Below, piece after piece: positions 1-8,769 of a DNA stretch of 15,019 nucleotides. The translations under genes were made by a program, and so were the position numbers. Each line of letters starts with the position of its first letter. Positions within the stretch are counted from its first letter, which is position 1. Origin of the DNA: an uncultured Bacteroides sp. (lineage in GTDB: Bacteria > Bacteroidota > Bacteroidia > Bacteroidales > Bacteroidaceae); contig CAJJYX010000070.1 in assembly GCA_905197435.1 (NCBI GenBank), forward strand, positions 1 to 15,019, written 5' to 3'. The notes beneath the pieces were generated by a model that worked only from the letters and a program-made list of their open reading frames with translations, was not told the origin of the DNA and searched no databases.

Positions 1-837
1 GCTAAAGAAGCAAAAAAAGATCCTCAGGAACTGACCGTAGAACAAAAGTTGAAAGCTTTGTTCCAATTACAGACAATGCTGTCTAAAATCGATGAAATCA
101 AGACGTTGAGAGGTGAACTTCCGCTGGAAGTACAGGACTTGGAAGACGAAATAGCCGGTCTGAGTACCCGTATAGACAGAATCAAGGCAGAAGTTGCCGA
201 GTTGAAATCTTCCATTGCAGGAAAGAAGGTTGAGATTGAAACCGCAAAGGCTTCTGTAGCTAAATACAAAGACCAGCAAGAGAATGTGCGCAACAACCGT
301 GAATACGACTTCTTGAGCAAGGAAATTGAATTCCAGACATTGGAAATCGAACTCTGCGAAAAGCGTATCAAGGAATTTTCTGCACAGGAGGAAGAAAAGT
401 CCCAGGAAGTGGCAGAAAGTACTGCTGCGCTTGAGGAAAGACAAAAAGACCTTGACGTCAAGAAGAGCGAATTGGACGAAATCATCTCTGAGACCAAGCA
501 GGAGGAAGAGAGACTGAGAGACAAAGCCAAGGAACTGGAAACAAAAATCGAACCACGTTTGCTCCAGTCTTTCAAACGTATCCGTAAGAATTCACGCAAT
601 GGATTGGGTATCGTATATGTACAGCGTGATGCTTGCGGTGGTTGCTTCAATAAGATTCCGCCCCAGAGACAGTTGGATATCCGCTCACGCAAAAAAATCA
701 TTGTCTGCGAATATTGCGGCCGTATCATGATAGACCCGGAACTGGCTGGTATAACCCCCGAACAGAAAGTGGAAGTTGTGAAAGAAAAGCCGGCAAGAGC
801 CAAGAGAAAAATTGTGCATATCGGTTCTGAAGATTAA
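1..837 (+). CDS. C4-type zinc-ribbon coiled-coil protein (COG1579/DUF164 family), 5' end cut by the window
   Basis: The reading frame is open from base 1 (A-K-E-A-K-K-D-P...), so the gene enters from the left; probably only a codon or so is missing. An internal TTG at 49 is not the start, because coding continues upstream of it. The first roughly 180 residues are rich in E, K, Q and L with heptad character, as in a long antiparallel coiled coil. The C-terminal part carries a zinc ribbon: CGGC (bases 634-645) and CEYC (706-717), with a basic linker between. This matches the zf-RING_7/DUF164 family, which includes Helicobacter HP0958/FlgZ and chlamydial CdsZ. In those cases the protein acts as an adaptor or chaperone that binds protein or RNA. 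No specific role can be read for this copy. It is cytoplasmic, with no signal peptide. A strong terminator follows 20 bases after the stop. Family confidence is high; function is unknown. Confidence 0.9.
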   Translation, partial: AKEAKKDPQELTVEQKLKALFQLQTMLSKIDEIKTLRGELPLEVQDLEDEIAGLSTRIDRIKAEVAELKSSIAGKKVEIETAKASVAKYKDQQENVRNNREYDFLSKEIEFQTLEIELCEKRIKEFSAQEEEKSQEVAESTAALEERQKDLDVKKSELDEIISETKQEEERLRDKAKELETKIEPRLLQSFKRIRKNSRNGLGIVYVQRDACGGCFNKIPPQRQLDIRSRKKIIVCEYCGRIMIDPELAGITPEQKVEVVKEKPARAKRKIVHIGSED

Positions 838-857
838 AAATAGAACATTTCTATATG

Positions 858-896
858 AAAAACGGCAATAGGTGAGATATCTATTGCCGTTTTTTT
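858..896 (+). terminator. Rho-independent terminator after the zinc-ribbon gene
   Basis: A perfect 14-bp stem pairs 858-871 (AAAAACGGCAATAG) with 881-894. The 9-nt loop is 872-880, and the right arm ends in an eight-base T run (890-897 region). The A tract on the left arm could let it act in both directions. It separates the zinc-ribbon gene from the lipoprotein operon. Confidence 0.92.
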
Positions 897-938
897 GTTA
901 AATAAGCCCATTAAAGCAGCTATTAAAGAAAAATAAAG

Positions 939-946
939 TAGTTTTG
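939..946 (+). promoter_or_regulatory. Probable Bacteroides-type -7 element for the lipoprotein/barrel operon
   Basis: TAGTTTTG fits the Bacteroides -7 consensus TAnnTTTG exactly. I see no good TTTG -33 box 19-21 bp upstream, so the call is moderate. Transcription would begin near 952, about 30 nt before the ATG at 983. That argues against translation from the TTG at 944, which lies inside this element. Confidence 0.5.
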
Positions 947-982
947 CTGCTTGGAAAAATTAATAGAACTAAATTAGAAAGC

Positions 983-2080
983 ATGAAACTAAACAGATTA
1001 CTCATATTCTATTCACTTCTCGGAATATTGATGGCATCGTGCATAAAAGATGAAGCACCGAATGCTGAAGCTGATATCCTGTCATGTAGTTTGCAAGGAG
1101 ATGTACTGAACAGGGAAGCAATCATCAATAACGATAACATCATTTTATCCTTGAAAGATGATGCAAACATCCAGCAACTTGCTCCGGAATTTGTACTGAC
1201 TGCCGGCGCCACGATTGAACCGGCCAGCGGTACAATGCGTGATTTCAGCTCTCCCAAGCAGTATACTGTAACATCCGAAGACGGAAAATGGAAGAAAACC
1301 TATACTATAGAGGCTTTCTATTCCGGATTACCTACCTCTTATCACTTTGAAGAAACCATTCCTTTCAAAAACAGTACCGGGGACATTATCTATTACAACT
1401 TCCGTGAGACCGACAATATAGGCAATACGCTGATATGGGCAAATGCCAATTCCGGCTTTAATTATACCGGAGTACGAGCGGCTGCTGACGACTATCCCAC
1501 CAGTCCTGCTCCCAATGGTGTGAAAGGTAACTGCGTGAAGCTGACTACCAAAAGTACCGGTTCACTGGGTGCCCTGCTTGGCATGTACCTTGCTTCCGGT
1601 AACTTGTTTATCGGCCAATTCACCATTACATTGCCTAATGTTGTGAAAGCCACCAAATTCGGCGCTCCCTTCAAACATGTACCCACAGCTATCACCGGCT
1701 ATTACAAGTACAAGGCAGGAAGCACGTTTACGGTGGATGGAAAAGCTGTGACCGGTCGTACGGATATTTGCGACATTTACGGTATCTTCTATGAAACAGA
1801 TGATGAAGTAAAGCTATTGGACGGTACCAATGCCTTCACCAGCGACCATCTGATTTCTGTGGCACGTATCAGCGATGCACACGAAACAGACGAATGGACA
1901 GAATTCAACATACCCTTCATCACCAAAGAAGGCAAGACTATTGATGCCCAAAAACTGAAAGACGGGAAATATAACGTAGCCATCGTTTTTTCCTCCAGCA
2001 TACGGGGCGACTTGTTTGAGGGAGCAGAAGGCAGCACCCTCTATATAGACGAAGTGGAATTGAAATATACAGACCTATAA
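983..2080 (+). CDS. Surface lipoprotein, probable PCMD-type (putative carbohydrate metabolism domain) protein
   Basis: The start is ATG 983, which begins a lipoprotein signal peptide. A basic K-L-N-R leads into a hydrophobic core and the lipobox L-M-A-S-C with Cys20, followed by I-K-D-E. The frame is open further upstream to a TTG at 944, but that overlaps the probable promoter. The mature protein (about 345 aa) begins with a beta-rich Ig-like segment of about 80 residues (A-D-I-L-S-C-S-L...; Y-T-V-T-S-E-D-G-K-W-K-K-T-Y), typical of Bacteroides surface lipoproteins. A larger beta domain of about 240 residues follows and ends in L-Y-I-D-E-V-E-L. This layout recalls the PF13201 family, whose structural example is BT2081 from B. 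thetaiotaomicron. A carbohydrate-binding or processing role has been suggested for that family, but I see no catalytic motif here. The outer-membrane barrel gene follows 10 bp later, so the two are probably cotranscribed and act at the same membrane. The family is recalled from pattern and was not searched. Confidence 0.75.
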   Translation: MKLNRLLIFYSLLGILMASCIKDEAPNAEADILSCSLQGDVLNREAIINNDNIILSLKDDANIQQLAPEFVLTAGATIEPASGTMRDFSSPKQYTVTSEDGKWKKTYTIEAFYSGLPTSYHFEETIPFKNSTGDIIYYNFRETDNIGNTLIWANANSGFNYTGVRAAADDYPTSPAPNGVKGNCVKLTTKSTGSLGALLGMYLASGNLFIGQFTITLPNVVKATKFGAPFKHVPTAITGYYKYKAGSTFTVDGKAVTGRTDICDIYGIFYETDDEVKLLDGTNAFTSDHLISVARISDAHETDEWTEFNIPFITKEGKTIDAQKLKDGKYNVAIVFSSSIRGDLFEGAEGSTLYIDEVELKYTDL

Positions 2081-2090
2081 ACAGATAAGA

Positions 2091-2873
2091 ATGAAAACAA
2101 AAATAATATTCCTTGCCGTCCTGCTGTTGGGCACCACCATGCGAATGCAGGCACAAGAAGACCGTAACCACGGTATCATCTGGTCCTCACTGCACGGATT
2201 GGAGTATGGCCTCAAGGCCGGCATCAACATCGGAGGTACATCCCCCCTTCCTTTGCCCGAAGAAATAAGAGCATTGACAGGTTATAACCCCAACCTGAAT
2301 TTCTCCATCGAAGGGAATGCAACCAAATGGCTGGGAAAAGCTCAGAAATGGGGCATCAGTCTGGGATTGCGTATAGAGAACAAGGGTATGGAAGCCAATG
2401 CCCGTACCAAGAACTACAGCATGGAAATCATAGGCGATGGTGGTGAGCACATGTCCGGAAACTGGACCGGACGGGTTAAAACCAAATTCAGCGGCTCATT
2501 CTTTTCCATTCCTGTGCTGGCTGCCTACCAGCTCAGCAACCGCGTAAAGCTCAGCGCCGGCCCGTTTTTCTCGTTTCTGCTGAACGGGACCTTCGACGGA
2601 TATGTGTATGACGGCTATTTGCGGCAAGGAGACCCTACCGGTACCAAAGCCGAATTTATGGGAGACTCTACCGCTCCTTATGATTTCTCGGACGACTTGC
2701 GTACATTTCAGTGGGGAATAGAAGCCGGTGCTACCTGGAACGCTTTCAAGCGCCTCACCGTGCATGCCGACCTTACATGGGGATTGAATGACATCTTCAA
2801 GAAAGATTTCAATACAATTACCTTTGCCATGTATCCCATCTATTTGAATGTAGGCTTCGGATATGCTTTTTAA
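2091..2873 (+). CDS. Outer-membrane beta-barrel protein (PorT/porin-like family)
   Basis: This 260-residue protein has a cleavable signal peptide. M-K-T-K leads into a hydrophobic core ending at Q-A-Q, so cleavage is expected near residue 21-22. The rest has alternating hydrophobic strands with many aromatic and Gly residues (Y-G-L-K-A-G-I-N-I-G-G, W-G-I-S-L-G-L-R-I-E-N-K-G, L-S-A-G-P-F-F-S-F-L-L-N-G). It ends in Y-L-N-V-G-F-G-Y-A-F, with the C-terminal Phe typical of outer-membrane barrels recognised by the BAM machinery. The size suggests 8 to 10 strands, in the Bacteroidota outer_membrane_beta-barrel/PorT-like family. It starts 10 bp after the lipoprotein stop, so it is probably translated from the same transcript. 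Its substrate or partner cannot be told from sequence. A role as membrane partner of the lipoprotein is inference from adjacency. Confidence 0.85.
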   Translation: MKTKIIFLAVLLLGTTMRMQAQEDRNHGIIWSSLHGLEYGLKAGINIGGTSPLPLPEEIRALTGYNPNLNFSIEGNATKWLGKAQKWGISLGLRIENKGMEANARTKNYSMEIIGDGGEHMSGNWTGRVKTKFSGSFFSIPVLAAYQLSNRVKLSAGPFFSFLLNGTFDGYVYDGYLRQGDPTGTKAEFMGDSTAPYDFSDDLRTFQWGIEAGATWNAFKRLTVHADLTWGLNDIFKKDFNTITFAMYPIYLNVGFGYAF

Positions 2874-2874
2874 A

Positions 2875-2886
2875 GCATCCGGATGC
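2875..2886. repeat. 12-bp perfect palindrome GCATCCGGATGC after the barrel gene
   Basis: The palindrome begins one base after the barrel stop codon. The core CATCCGGATG also occurs at 8941-8950, again downstream of an operon. It has no loop, so it is more likely a DNA dyad or part of a larger element than a terminator. Its function is unknown. Confidence 0.5.
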
Positions 2887-2908
2887 ACCTGAAAAAAGGC
2901 CCATAAAC

Positions 2909-2967
2909 AAATAAAGGTTTAGATTGTTATCAATTTCATAAAACGATAACCACCTAAACCTTTATTT
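2909..2967. promoter_or_regulatory. Long inverted repeat abutting the efflux operon start codon (operator, attenuator or terminator)
   Basis: The arms 2909-2931 and 2945-2967 are 23 bp each and pair at 21 positions; only 2923/2953 and 2925/2951 are mismatched. The spacer is 13 nt (2932-2944). The right arm ends at the base before ATG 2968. In mRNA this would bury the whole ribosome-binding region in a hairpin. In DNA it is a strong two-fold site (GTTATC...GATAAC inside, AAAGGTTTAG...CTAAACCTTT outside). No TAnnTTTG promoter is visible in this 94-bp gap. The operon may therefore be read through from the upstream genes with this element as terminator or attenuator, or the promoter is atypical and a repressor binds here. 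The structure itself is plainly visible; its mode of action is inference. Confidence 0.8.
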
Positions 2968-4401
2968 ATGAATATAAAAACTTGGAGCACTGCGTTGCTC
3001 ATATTATGCCTATGTCCTGCGGCTATGGCACAGAAAGCCGGCCGCTATCTTGAAAAGCCGCTTCCACAAACATGGGGCACAGATGATTCCCATGCTGTTC
3101 CCGGAGATGGCGATCTGTTTAGCGGGCAGATACAGCCCATTGATGACAAATGGTGGAAAGCATTCGATGACCCGATGCTGGACTCACTGATTACGGCAGC
3201 TTCCACCCGAAATTATTCCGTGCTCTCTGCCATGGACCGCATGGATATGGCCAAAGCCAGCCTGCGTATAGAACGCGGCAACTTTTTCCCTTACATTTCA
3301 TTGGACGGAGGATGGACTCGCCAGCAAAGCAGCGGCAATGTCAGCAAACTTCCACAATCCATCACCGGTGCATACAGCGCCTCGCTCAATGCCAGTTGGG
3401 AACTGGACGTATTCGGAAGCATCCGCCAACGAGTAAAGGCACAGCGGGAAACCTTTATGGCAAGCAAGGAGGAATATACTTCCGTCATGATATCCCTCTG
3501 CGCCCAGATAGCTTCCGCCTATATCGGACTCCGTGAACTGCAACAAGAACTGAATGTGGTGACCCACAACTGCAGCACCCAGGCAGCCGTGCTCAACATC
3601 ACCGAAGTGCGCTACAAAACAGGACTGGTTTCCAAACTGGATGTCTCGCAAGCCAAGTCTGTATATTACAGTACAAAAGCCTCCATTCCGCAACTGGAAG
3701 CAGGCATCAACCAATACATCACGACGCTCGCAATCTTACTCGGTACTTATCCCCAGCATATCCGCCCTATATTGGAAAAACCGGGTAAGCTGCCCGATTA
3801 CATGGAACCCATAGGCATCGGCATTCCTGCCGACCTGCTGCTTCGCCGTCCGGATGTCCGGCAAGCCGAACGCCAAGTCAATGCGCAGGCGGCAACACTC
3901 GGTGCATCCAAAAGTGACTGGCTTCCGCAAGTGTTCCTGAAGGGTTCCGTCGGCTACTCCTCCCATGACTTGAAAGACTTGACAAAGCGGAACAGCATGA
4001 CGTTTGAAATTGCCCCAAGCATCAGTTGGACCTTGTTCAGCGGTGCCAAACTGGTAAATGCCACCCGTCTGGCACGTGCCCAACTTGATGAGTCCATTCA
4101 TCAGTTCAATCAGACAGTGCTTACCGCCGTACAGGAAACGGACAATGCCATGAACTCCTACCACAACTCCATACAACAGATTGTTGCCATGCGCGAAGTG
4201 TGCAACCAAGGAAAAGAAACACTGAAGCTTTCCCTCGATTTGTACAAGCAGGGACTTACTCCTTTCCAGAACGTGCTGGACGCACTGCGTTCGCTCCTGA
4301 CATACGAAAACCAACTGGTGCAGGCACAAGGCAGCTCGCTGCTGCATCTGATAGCCTTGTACCAGGCATTGGGCGGAGGATATGAAATGAATCAGAAATA
4401 A
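2968..4401 (+). CDS. RND efflux outer-membrane channel (TolC/OprM, NodT family)
   Basis: This 477-residue protein has a signal peptide ending A-M-A-Q, so cleavage is expected near residue 21. The Cys residues at 14 and 16 do not form a normal lipobox. It therefore looks like a signal-peptidase-I substrate rather than a lipoprotein, unlike many NodT/OprM relatives. The family is clear from two internally repeated halves: W-W-K-A-F-D-D-P-M-L-D near 62-72, W-E-L-D-V-F-G near 144-150, the signature L-L-R-R-P-D-V-R-Q-A-E-R at 291-302, and P-S-I-S-W-T-L-F-S-G in the second half. The protein forms the trimeric channel spanning outer membrane and periplasm in a tripartite pump. It is the first gene of the operon, 25 bp before the adaptor gene. 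Family is certain; the exported compounds are unknown. Confidence 0.95.
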   Translation: MNIKTWSTALLILCLCPAAMAQKAGRYLEKPLPQTWGTDDSHAVPGDGDLFSGQIQPIDDKWWKAFDDPMLDSLITAASTRNYSVLSAMDRMDMAKASLRIERGNFFPYISLDGGWTRQQSSGNVSKLPQSITGAYSASLNASWELDVFGSIRQRVKAQRETFMASKEEYTSVMISLCAQIASAYIGLRELQQELNVVTHNCSTQAAVLNITEVRYKTGLVSKLDVSQAKSVYYSTKASIPQLEAGINQYITTLAILLGTYPQHIRPILEKPGKLPDYMEPIGIGIPADLLLRRPDVRQAERQVNAQAATLGASKSDWLPQVFLKGSVGYSSHDLKDLTKRNSMTFEIAPSISWTLFSGAKLVNATRLARAQLDESIHQFNQTVLTAVQETDNAMNSYHNSIQQIVAMREVCNQGKETLKLSLDLYKQGLTPFQNVLDALRSLLTYENQLVQAQGSSLLHLIALYQALGGGYEMNQK

Positions 4402-4426
4402 ACATATAAACTAAACCGAACCATAT

Positions 4427-5530
4427 ATGAAAAATCAAATGTACATCACCCTGCTCATCCTGCCATTGCTGGCAACGGGATGTGGGGGAAGGAAAGAAGC
4501 GGCACAGACGATGCCGGCTCCCGAGATAAGCGTGGCACACCCGGTAGTACGGAACATTACGCTGACGAAAGAGTATCCGGGCTACCTGACTTCCGAAAAG
4601 ACCGTAGACTTGGTAGGCAGAGTCAGCGGGACCTTGCAGACCATTGCCTATGCTCCCGGCAGCCGGGTACGTCAAGGGCAAGTGCTTTTTGTCATCGAGC
4701 CGACAGTCTATCAAGACAATGTGCGGCAGGCGGAAGCTGAACTCAACACAGCCCGTGCCAACCTGGAATATGCCCAAAGTAACTACACACGCATGCAGGA
4801 AGCCGTGAAAAGCGATGCCGTAAGCCGGATACAAGTATTGCAGGCACAGTCCAACGTGGCAACTTCACAAGCTGCGGTAAGCAATGCGGAAGCAGCTTTG
4901 AACACGGCACGTACCAATTTGAGCTACTGCACCGTCCGTGCTCCCTTCGACGGTACCGTAAGCCGTAATCTGGTAGATGCCGGAGGTTATGTGGGCGGCA
5001 GCGTACAGCCCGTCACACTGGCAACCATCTATAAAGACGACCATTTGTACACCTACTTCAATGTAGCGGACAATCAATGGCTTTCCATGCTGATGCAGCA
5101 GGGAGACAGCATCCCCCGGCAAGTGACCGTCAGCCTGGGAAAAGACGGACTTCTCGCTTATCCCGCACAACTGGACTATCTTTCGCCCAATGTAGACTTG
5201 AACACCGGAACCCTGAATATCCGTGCCCGCCTCGACAATCCTAAGGGACTCCTGAAAAGCGGTCTCTACGTCAGCATCACCTTGTCCTACGGAGAACAAA
5301 GGCAAGCCACCCTGATACCGGACGCCTCCATCGGTACCGACCAGTTGGGGAAATACATCTACGTAGTCAACGATTCGAATATAGTGCGCTATCGCCACAT
5401 AGAGACCGGACAACTGATAGGGGACAGCCTGCGCCAGATAAAGGCAGGCATCACTCCCCAAGAACGCTACGTCACCAAAGCACTGATGAAGGTAAGGGAT
5501 GGAATGAAAGTGCATCCCATCGACAATTAA
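4427..5530 (+). CDS. RND efflux periplasmic adaptor (AcrA/MexA family membrane fusion lipoprotein)
   Basis: This 367-residue protein has a lipoprotein signal ending in lipobox L-A-T-G-C with Cys19. It is therefore lipid-anchored in the periplasm, as MexA and AcrA are. The order of domains is clear. The first half of the lipoyl/biotinyl-like domain lies at about 50-95 (V-S-G-T-L-Q-T-I, A-P-G-S-R-V-R-Q-G-Q-V-L-F). An alpha-helical hairpin rich in Ala, Asn and Gln covers about 96-165. The second lipoyl half has the typical C-T-V-R-A-P-F-D-G-T-V at 168-178. A beta-barrel and a membrane-proximal domain follow. The protein links the inner-membrane pump to the outer-membrane channel. It starts 25 bp after the channel gene and ends 25 bp before the pump gene, so the three form an operon. 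Confidence 0.96.
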   Translation: MKNQMYITLLILPLLATGCGGRKEAAQTMPAPEISVAHPVVRNITLTKEYPGYLTSEKTVDLVGRVSGTLQTIAYAPGSRVRQGQVLFVIEPTVYQDNVRQAEAELNTARANLEYAQSNYTRMQEAVKSDAVSRIQVLQAQSNVATSQAAVSNAEAALNTARTNLSYCTVRAPFDGTVSRNLVDAGGYVGGSVQPVTLATIYKDDHLYTYFNVADNQWLSMLMQQGDSIPRQVTVSLGKDGLLAYPAQLDYLSPNVDLNTGTLNIRARLDNPKGLLKSGLYVSITLSYGEQRQATLIPDASIGTDQLGKYIYVVNDSNIVRYRHIETGQLIGDSLRQIKAGITPQERYVTKALMKVRDGMKVHPIDN

Positions 5531-5555
5531 TATGAATTGATTAATACTAAAGCCT

Positions 5556-8500
5556 ATGTTTTCAAAATTCTTCATAGACCGTCCCATCTTTGCTACCGTA
5601 TTGGCGCTGCTCATCGTCGTAGCGGGACTGGTCACACTGGGCATTTTGCCCATTGCGCAATATCCGGACATCACACCGCCCACCGTGCAGGTCAGTGCAG
5701 TATATCCCGGAGCCAATGCGCAGACGGTGGCACAAACCGTCGGCATCCCCATCGAGCAGCAAGTCAACGGAGTGGACGGGATGCTTTACATGTCCTCCAA
5801 CTCCAGTTCATCGGGCGCTTACTCGCTGACCATCACTTTTGCCGTAGGTACGGACATTGATATGGCTACCGTACAAGTCCAGAACCGGGTCAGTGTGGCC
5901 CAGTCGTCTCTGCCTGCTCCCGTTGTGGTGCAAGGCGTCACGGTGCAGAAGCAATCATCGAACATTGTGATGTTCCTCACCATGAAGTCGGACAACAAAG
6001 ACTATGACGGACTTTACCTCAGCAACTACGCCAAGCTGAATCTTGTGGACCAACTGACACGCGTGCCCGGTGTGGGTGCCGTCAATGTGATGGGAGCGGG
6101 GGACTATTCCATACGCATCTGGCTCGACCCTGCTGCCATGCGCATCCGCCACCTTTCGCCGGCCGATGTATACCAGTCCATTCAATCGCAGAATGTGGAA
6201 GTCAGTGCGGGAAACGTAGGGCAACCCATCGGTGCCGACAATAAAAACGCTTACCAATACAGCCTGACCGTAAAAGGCCGCCTCACTTCGCCCGAAGAGT
6301 TCGGCAACATCATTCTGCGCACCGAAGCAGGAGGGAAGATACTCCGCCTGCGCGACGTGGCGCACATTGACCTGGGCTCGGCCTCCTACAGCGTAGTCTC
6401 GCAACTGGACGGAAAACCCACTGCTGCCATTGCCATATACCAGCAACCGGGCAGCAACTCGCTGGATGTATCGAAAGGAGTAAAAGCCAAGATGCAGGAA
6501 CTCTCGCAGAATTTCCCCGCAGGCATACAATACAATGTAACATTGGATACCACGGACGTCATTCATGCCTCCATAGACGAAGTGATGGTGACGTTCCTTG
6601 AGACAACCCTGCTGGTCGTTCTCGTCATCTTCCTTTTCCTGCAGAACTGGCGTGCAGTCGTCATTCCCTGCATCACCATCCCGGTGTCACTCATCGGTAC
6701 ACTGGCGGTCATGTCCTTGTTCGGCTTCTCCATCAATACGTTGACACTGTTCGGGCTGATACTTGCCGTGGCCATCGTGGTGGATGATGCCATCGTGGTG
6801 GTGGAGAACTCCACGCGTCTGCTGGATACGGGGCGCTACACTTCCCGCCAGGCTGTGACCGAAGCGATGGGAGAGATTACCGGACCTATCATCGGAGTGG
6901 TACTGGTATTGCTTGCCGTGTTTATTCCGACAACACTTGTCAGCGGCATTTCGGGACAGTTGTACAAACAGTTTGCCCTGACCATTGCAGCCAGTACCGT
7001 GTTGAGCGGATTCAATTCACTGACCCTCACTCCGGCACTCTGTGCCTTGATGCTGCAACCTACCCGCCCTTCCAAGAATCCCTTGTACCGGGGCTTCAAC
7101 CATCTGTACGACAAGACACAAGGGGTTTATGACCGGATAGTGGAGTATCTGCTCCGGCGTCCCGTCACTTCCATTGTTTCATATGCGGTGTTCACACTGA
7201 TTGCCGTCTTGCTGTTTGTCAAATGGCCGTCTACATTCGTTCCGGAAGAAGACGACGGTTATTTCCTCGCAGTCGTACAGCTTCCCCCTGCATCGAGCTT
7301 GGAGCGTACCCAAGCCGTGGGGAAACAGATAAATGCGATTCTTGATTCTTATCCCGAAGTAAAGGACTACATCGGTATATCCGGCTTCTCTGTGATGGGA
7401 GGCGGGGAGCAGAGCAATGCGGCCACCTACTTCATTGTGCTGAAGAACTGGAATGAGCGCAAAGGGAAAAAACATACGGCTGCGGCCATAGTGCAACGCT
7501 TCAATATGGAAGTATACGGCATTCAGGAGGCAGAGATTTTTGCCATGGTTCCCCCTGCCATCCCCGGACTGGGAGCTACCGGAGGCTTGCAGCTCCAATT
7601 GGAAGACCGCCACAACCTCGGCACCACCGAGATGCAACGTGCCGTAGAGACGTTGATGGAGAATTACCGCAATTATCCGGCGCTGGCATCGGTCAGCAGC
7701 CAGTATCAAGCCGATGTACCGCAATATTTCCTGAATATCGATCGCGACAAGGTACAATTGATGGGTATCCCGCTGAATAGTGTATTCACCGCCTTGGGCT
7801 ACTATATGGGAGAGGCGTACGTCAATGATTATGTGCAGTTCGGCCACATCTACCAAGTGAAGTTGGGGGCAGGCGACCGTGCCCAGCATGTCATCGACGA
7901 TGTCCTGAAGCTGAGCGTTCCCAATGCATCGGGCGAAATGGTACCTTTCTCTTCTTTCACCCGTGTGGAAGAACTGCTCGGCATGGACCAGATAAACCGG
8001 TACAACATGTACTCCACGGCAGCCGTGACCTGCAACGTGGCTTCGGGCAGCAGTTCGGGAGAAGGTATCAGGCAAATGGAAAGTCTAATCAAGGAGCAGC
8101 TCGGAGACGAGTTTGGTTATGAATGGACTTCGGTGGCCTATCAGGAAACACAGGCGGGCACCACTACGACCGTCGTGTTTGTTATGGCTCTGCTGGTGGC
8201 CTTCCTTGTGCTTGCCGCACAATACGAGAGCTGGACCAGTCCGGTGGCTGCCGTGATGGGACTCCCGGTTGCACTGCTCGGTGCCATGCTGGGATGCTAT
8301 GTCATGGGGACTCCGGTCAGCATTTACACGCAAATCGGTATCATCCTGCTTGTTGCTTTGTCTGCCAAAAACGGTATCCTGATTGTGGAGTTTGCCCGCG
8401 ACTTCCGTGCACAAGGCAATTCAATCCGCGATGCGGCGTTCCAGGCAGGGCATATCCGCCTGCGGCCTATCTTGATGACATCGCTTGCATTCGTATTCGG

Positions 8501-8690
8501 TGTCATGCCGTTGCTTTTTGCAACCGGAGCAGGAGCGGGAAGCCGTATTGCACTGGGAGCTGCCGTGGTATTCGGTATGGCGCTGAACACATTGCTTGCC
8601 ACAGTCTATATCCCGAATTTCTACGAACTGATGCAGAAGCTGCAGGAGAAGTTCAGCAAGAAGAAAGGGAATTCATCGCACGGAGCATGA
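5556..8690 (+). CDS. RND multidrug efflux inner-membrane pump (AcrB/MexB, HAE1 family)
   Basis: This 1044-residue protein has the normal length for the family and begins F-F-I-D-R-P-I-F-A, the standard HAE1 start. Two large periplasmic porter domains are visible, between TM1 and TM2 (about 31-340) and between TM7 and TM8 (about 558-866), with twelve membrane segments expected. The proton-relay residues are all present: the Asp pair D410/D411 in [13 protein letters not shown] of TM4, K938 in S-A-K-N-G of TM10, and R970 in H-I-R-L-R-P-I. These correspond to E. coli AcrB D407, D408, K940 and R971. The pump should therefore be active as a drug/proton antiporter working as a trimer. It is the last gene of the operon, so the order is channel, adaptor, pump. 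Function is secure; the substrate range is not predictable. Bacteroides homologues are called Bme/AcrB-type. Confidence 0.97.
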
Positions 8691-8769
8691 GATAATGAGA
8701 TAAGAAAAGCAAGATTCTTTATGAGGATAACCTTATGACTTGGTTCATCTAAGTATAGGACTGAATGCC

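Noticed and set aside
24..803. Long minus-strand open frame (about 259 codons) opposite the zinc-ribbon gene
   Set aside because: It is rich in Ser, Leu and Phe, as expected for the antisense of a Glu/Lys-rich coiled coil, and has no recognisable domain.
944..982. Upstream TTG start for the lipoprotein gene, giving 13 extra residues
   Set aside because: It lies in a TAnnTTTG promoter element and would spoil the lipoprotein signal peptide that starts at ATG 983.
7179..8075. Long minus-strand open frame opposite the RND pump gene, with others at 4865-5767 and 5955-6566
   Set aside because: These are shadows of GC-rich coding sequence on the plus strand. The plus-strand proteins are fully conserved in motif and length.
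8123..8695. Plus-strand open frame of 190 codons in another frame of the pump gene
   Set aside because: It is Cys/Arg-rich with no family resemblance, and overlaps the conserved TM8-TM12 part of the pump.
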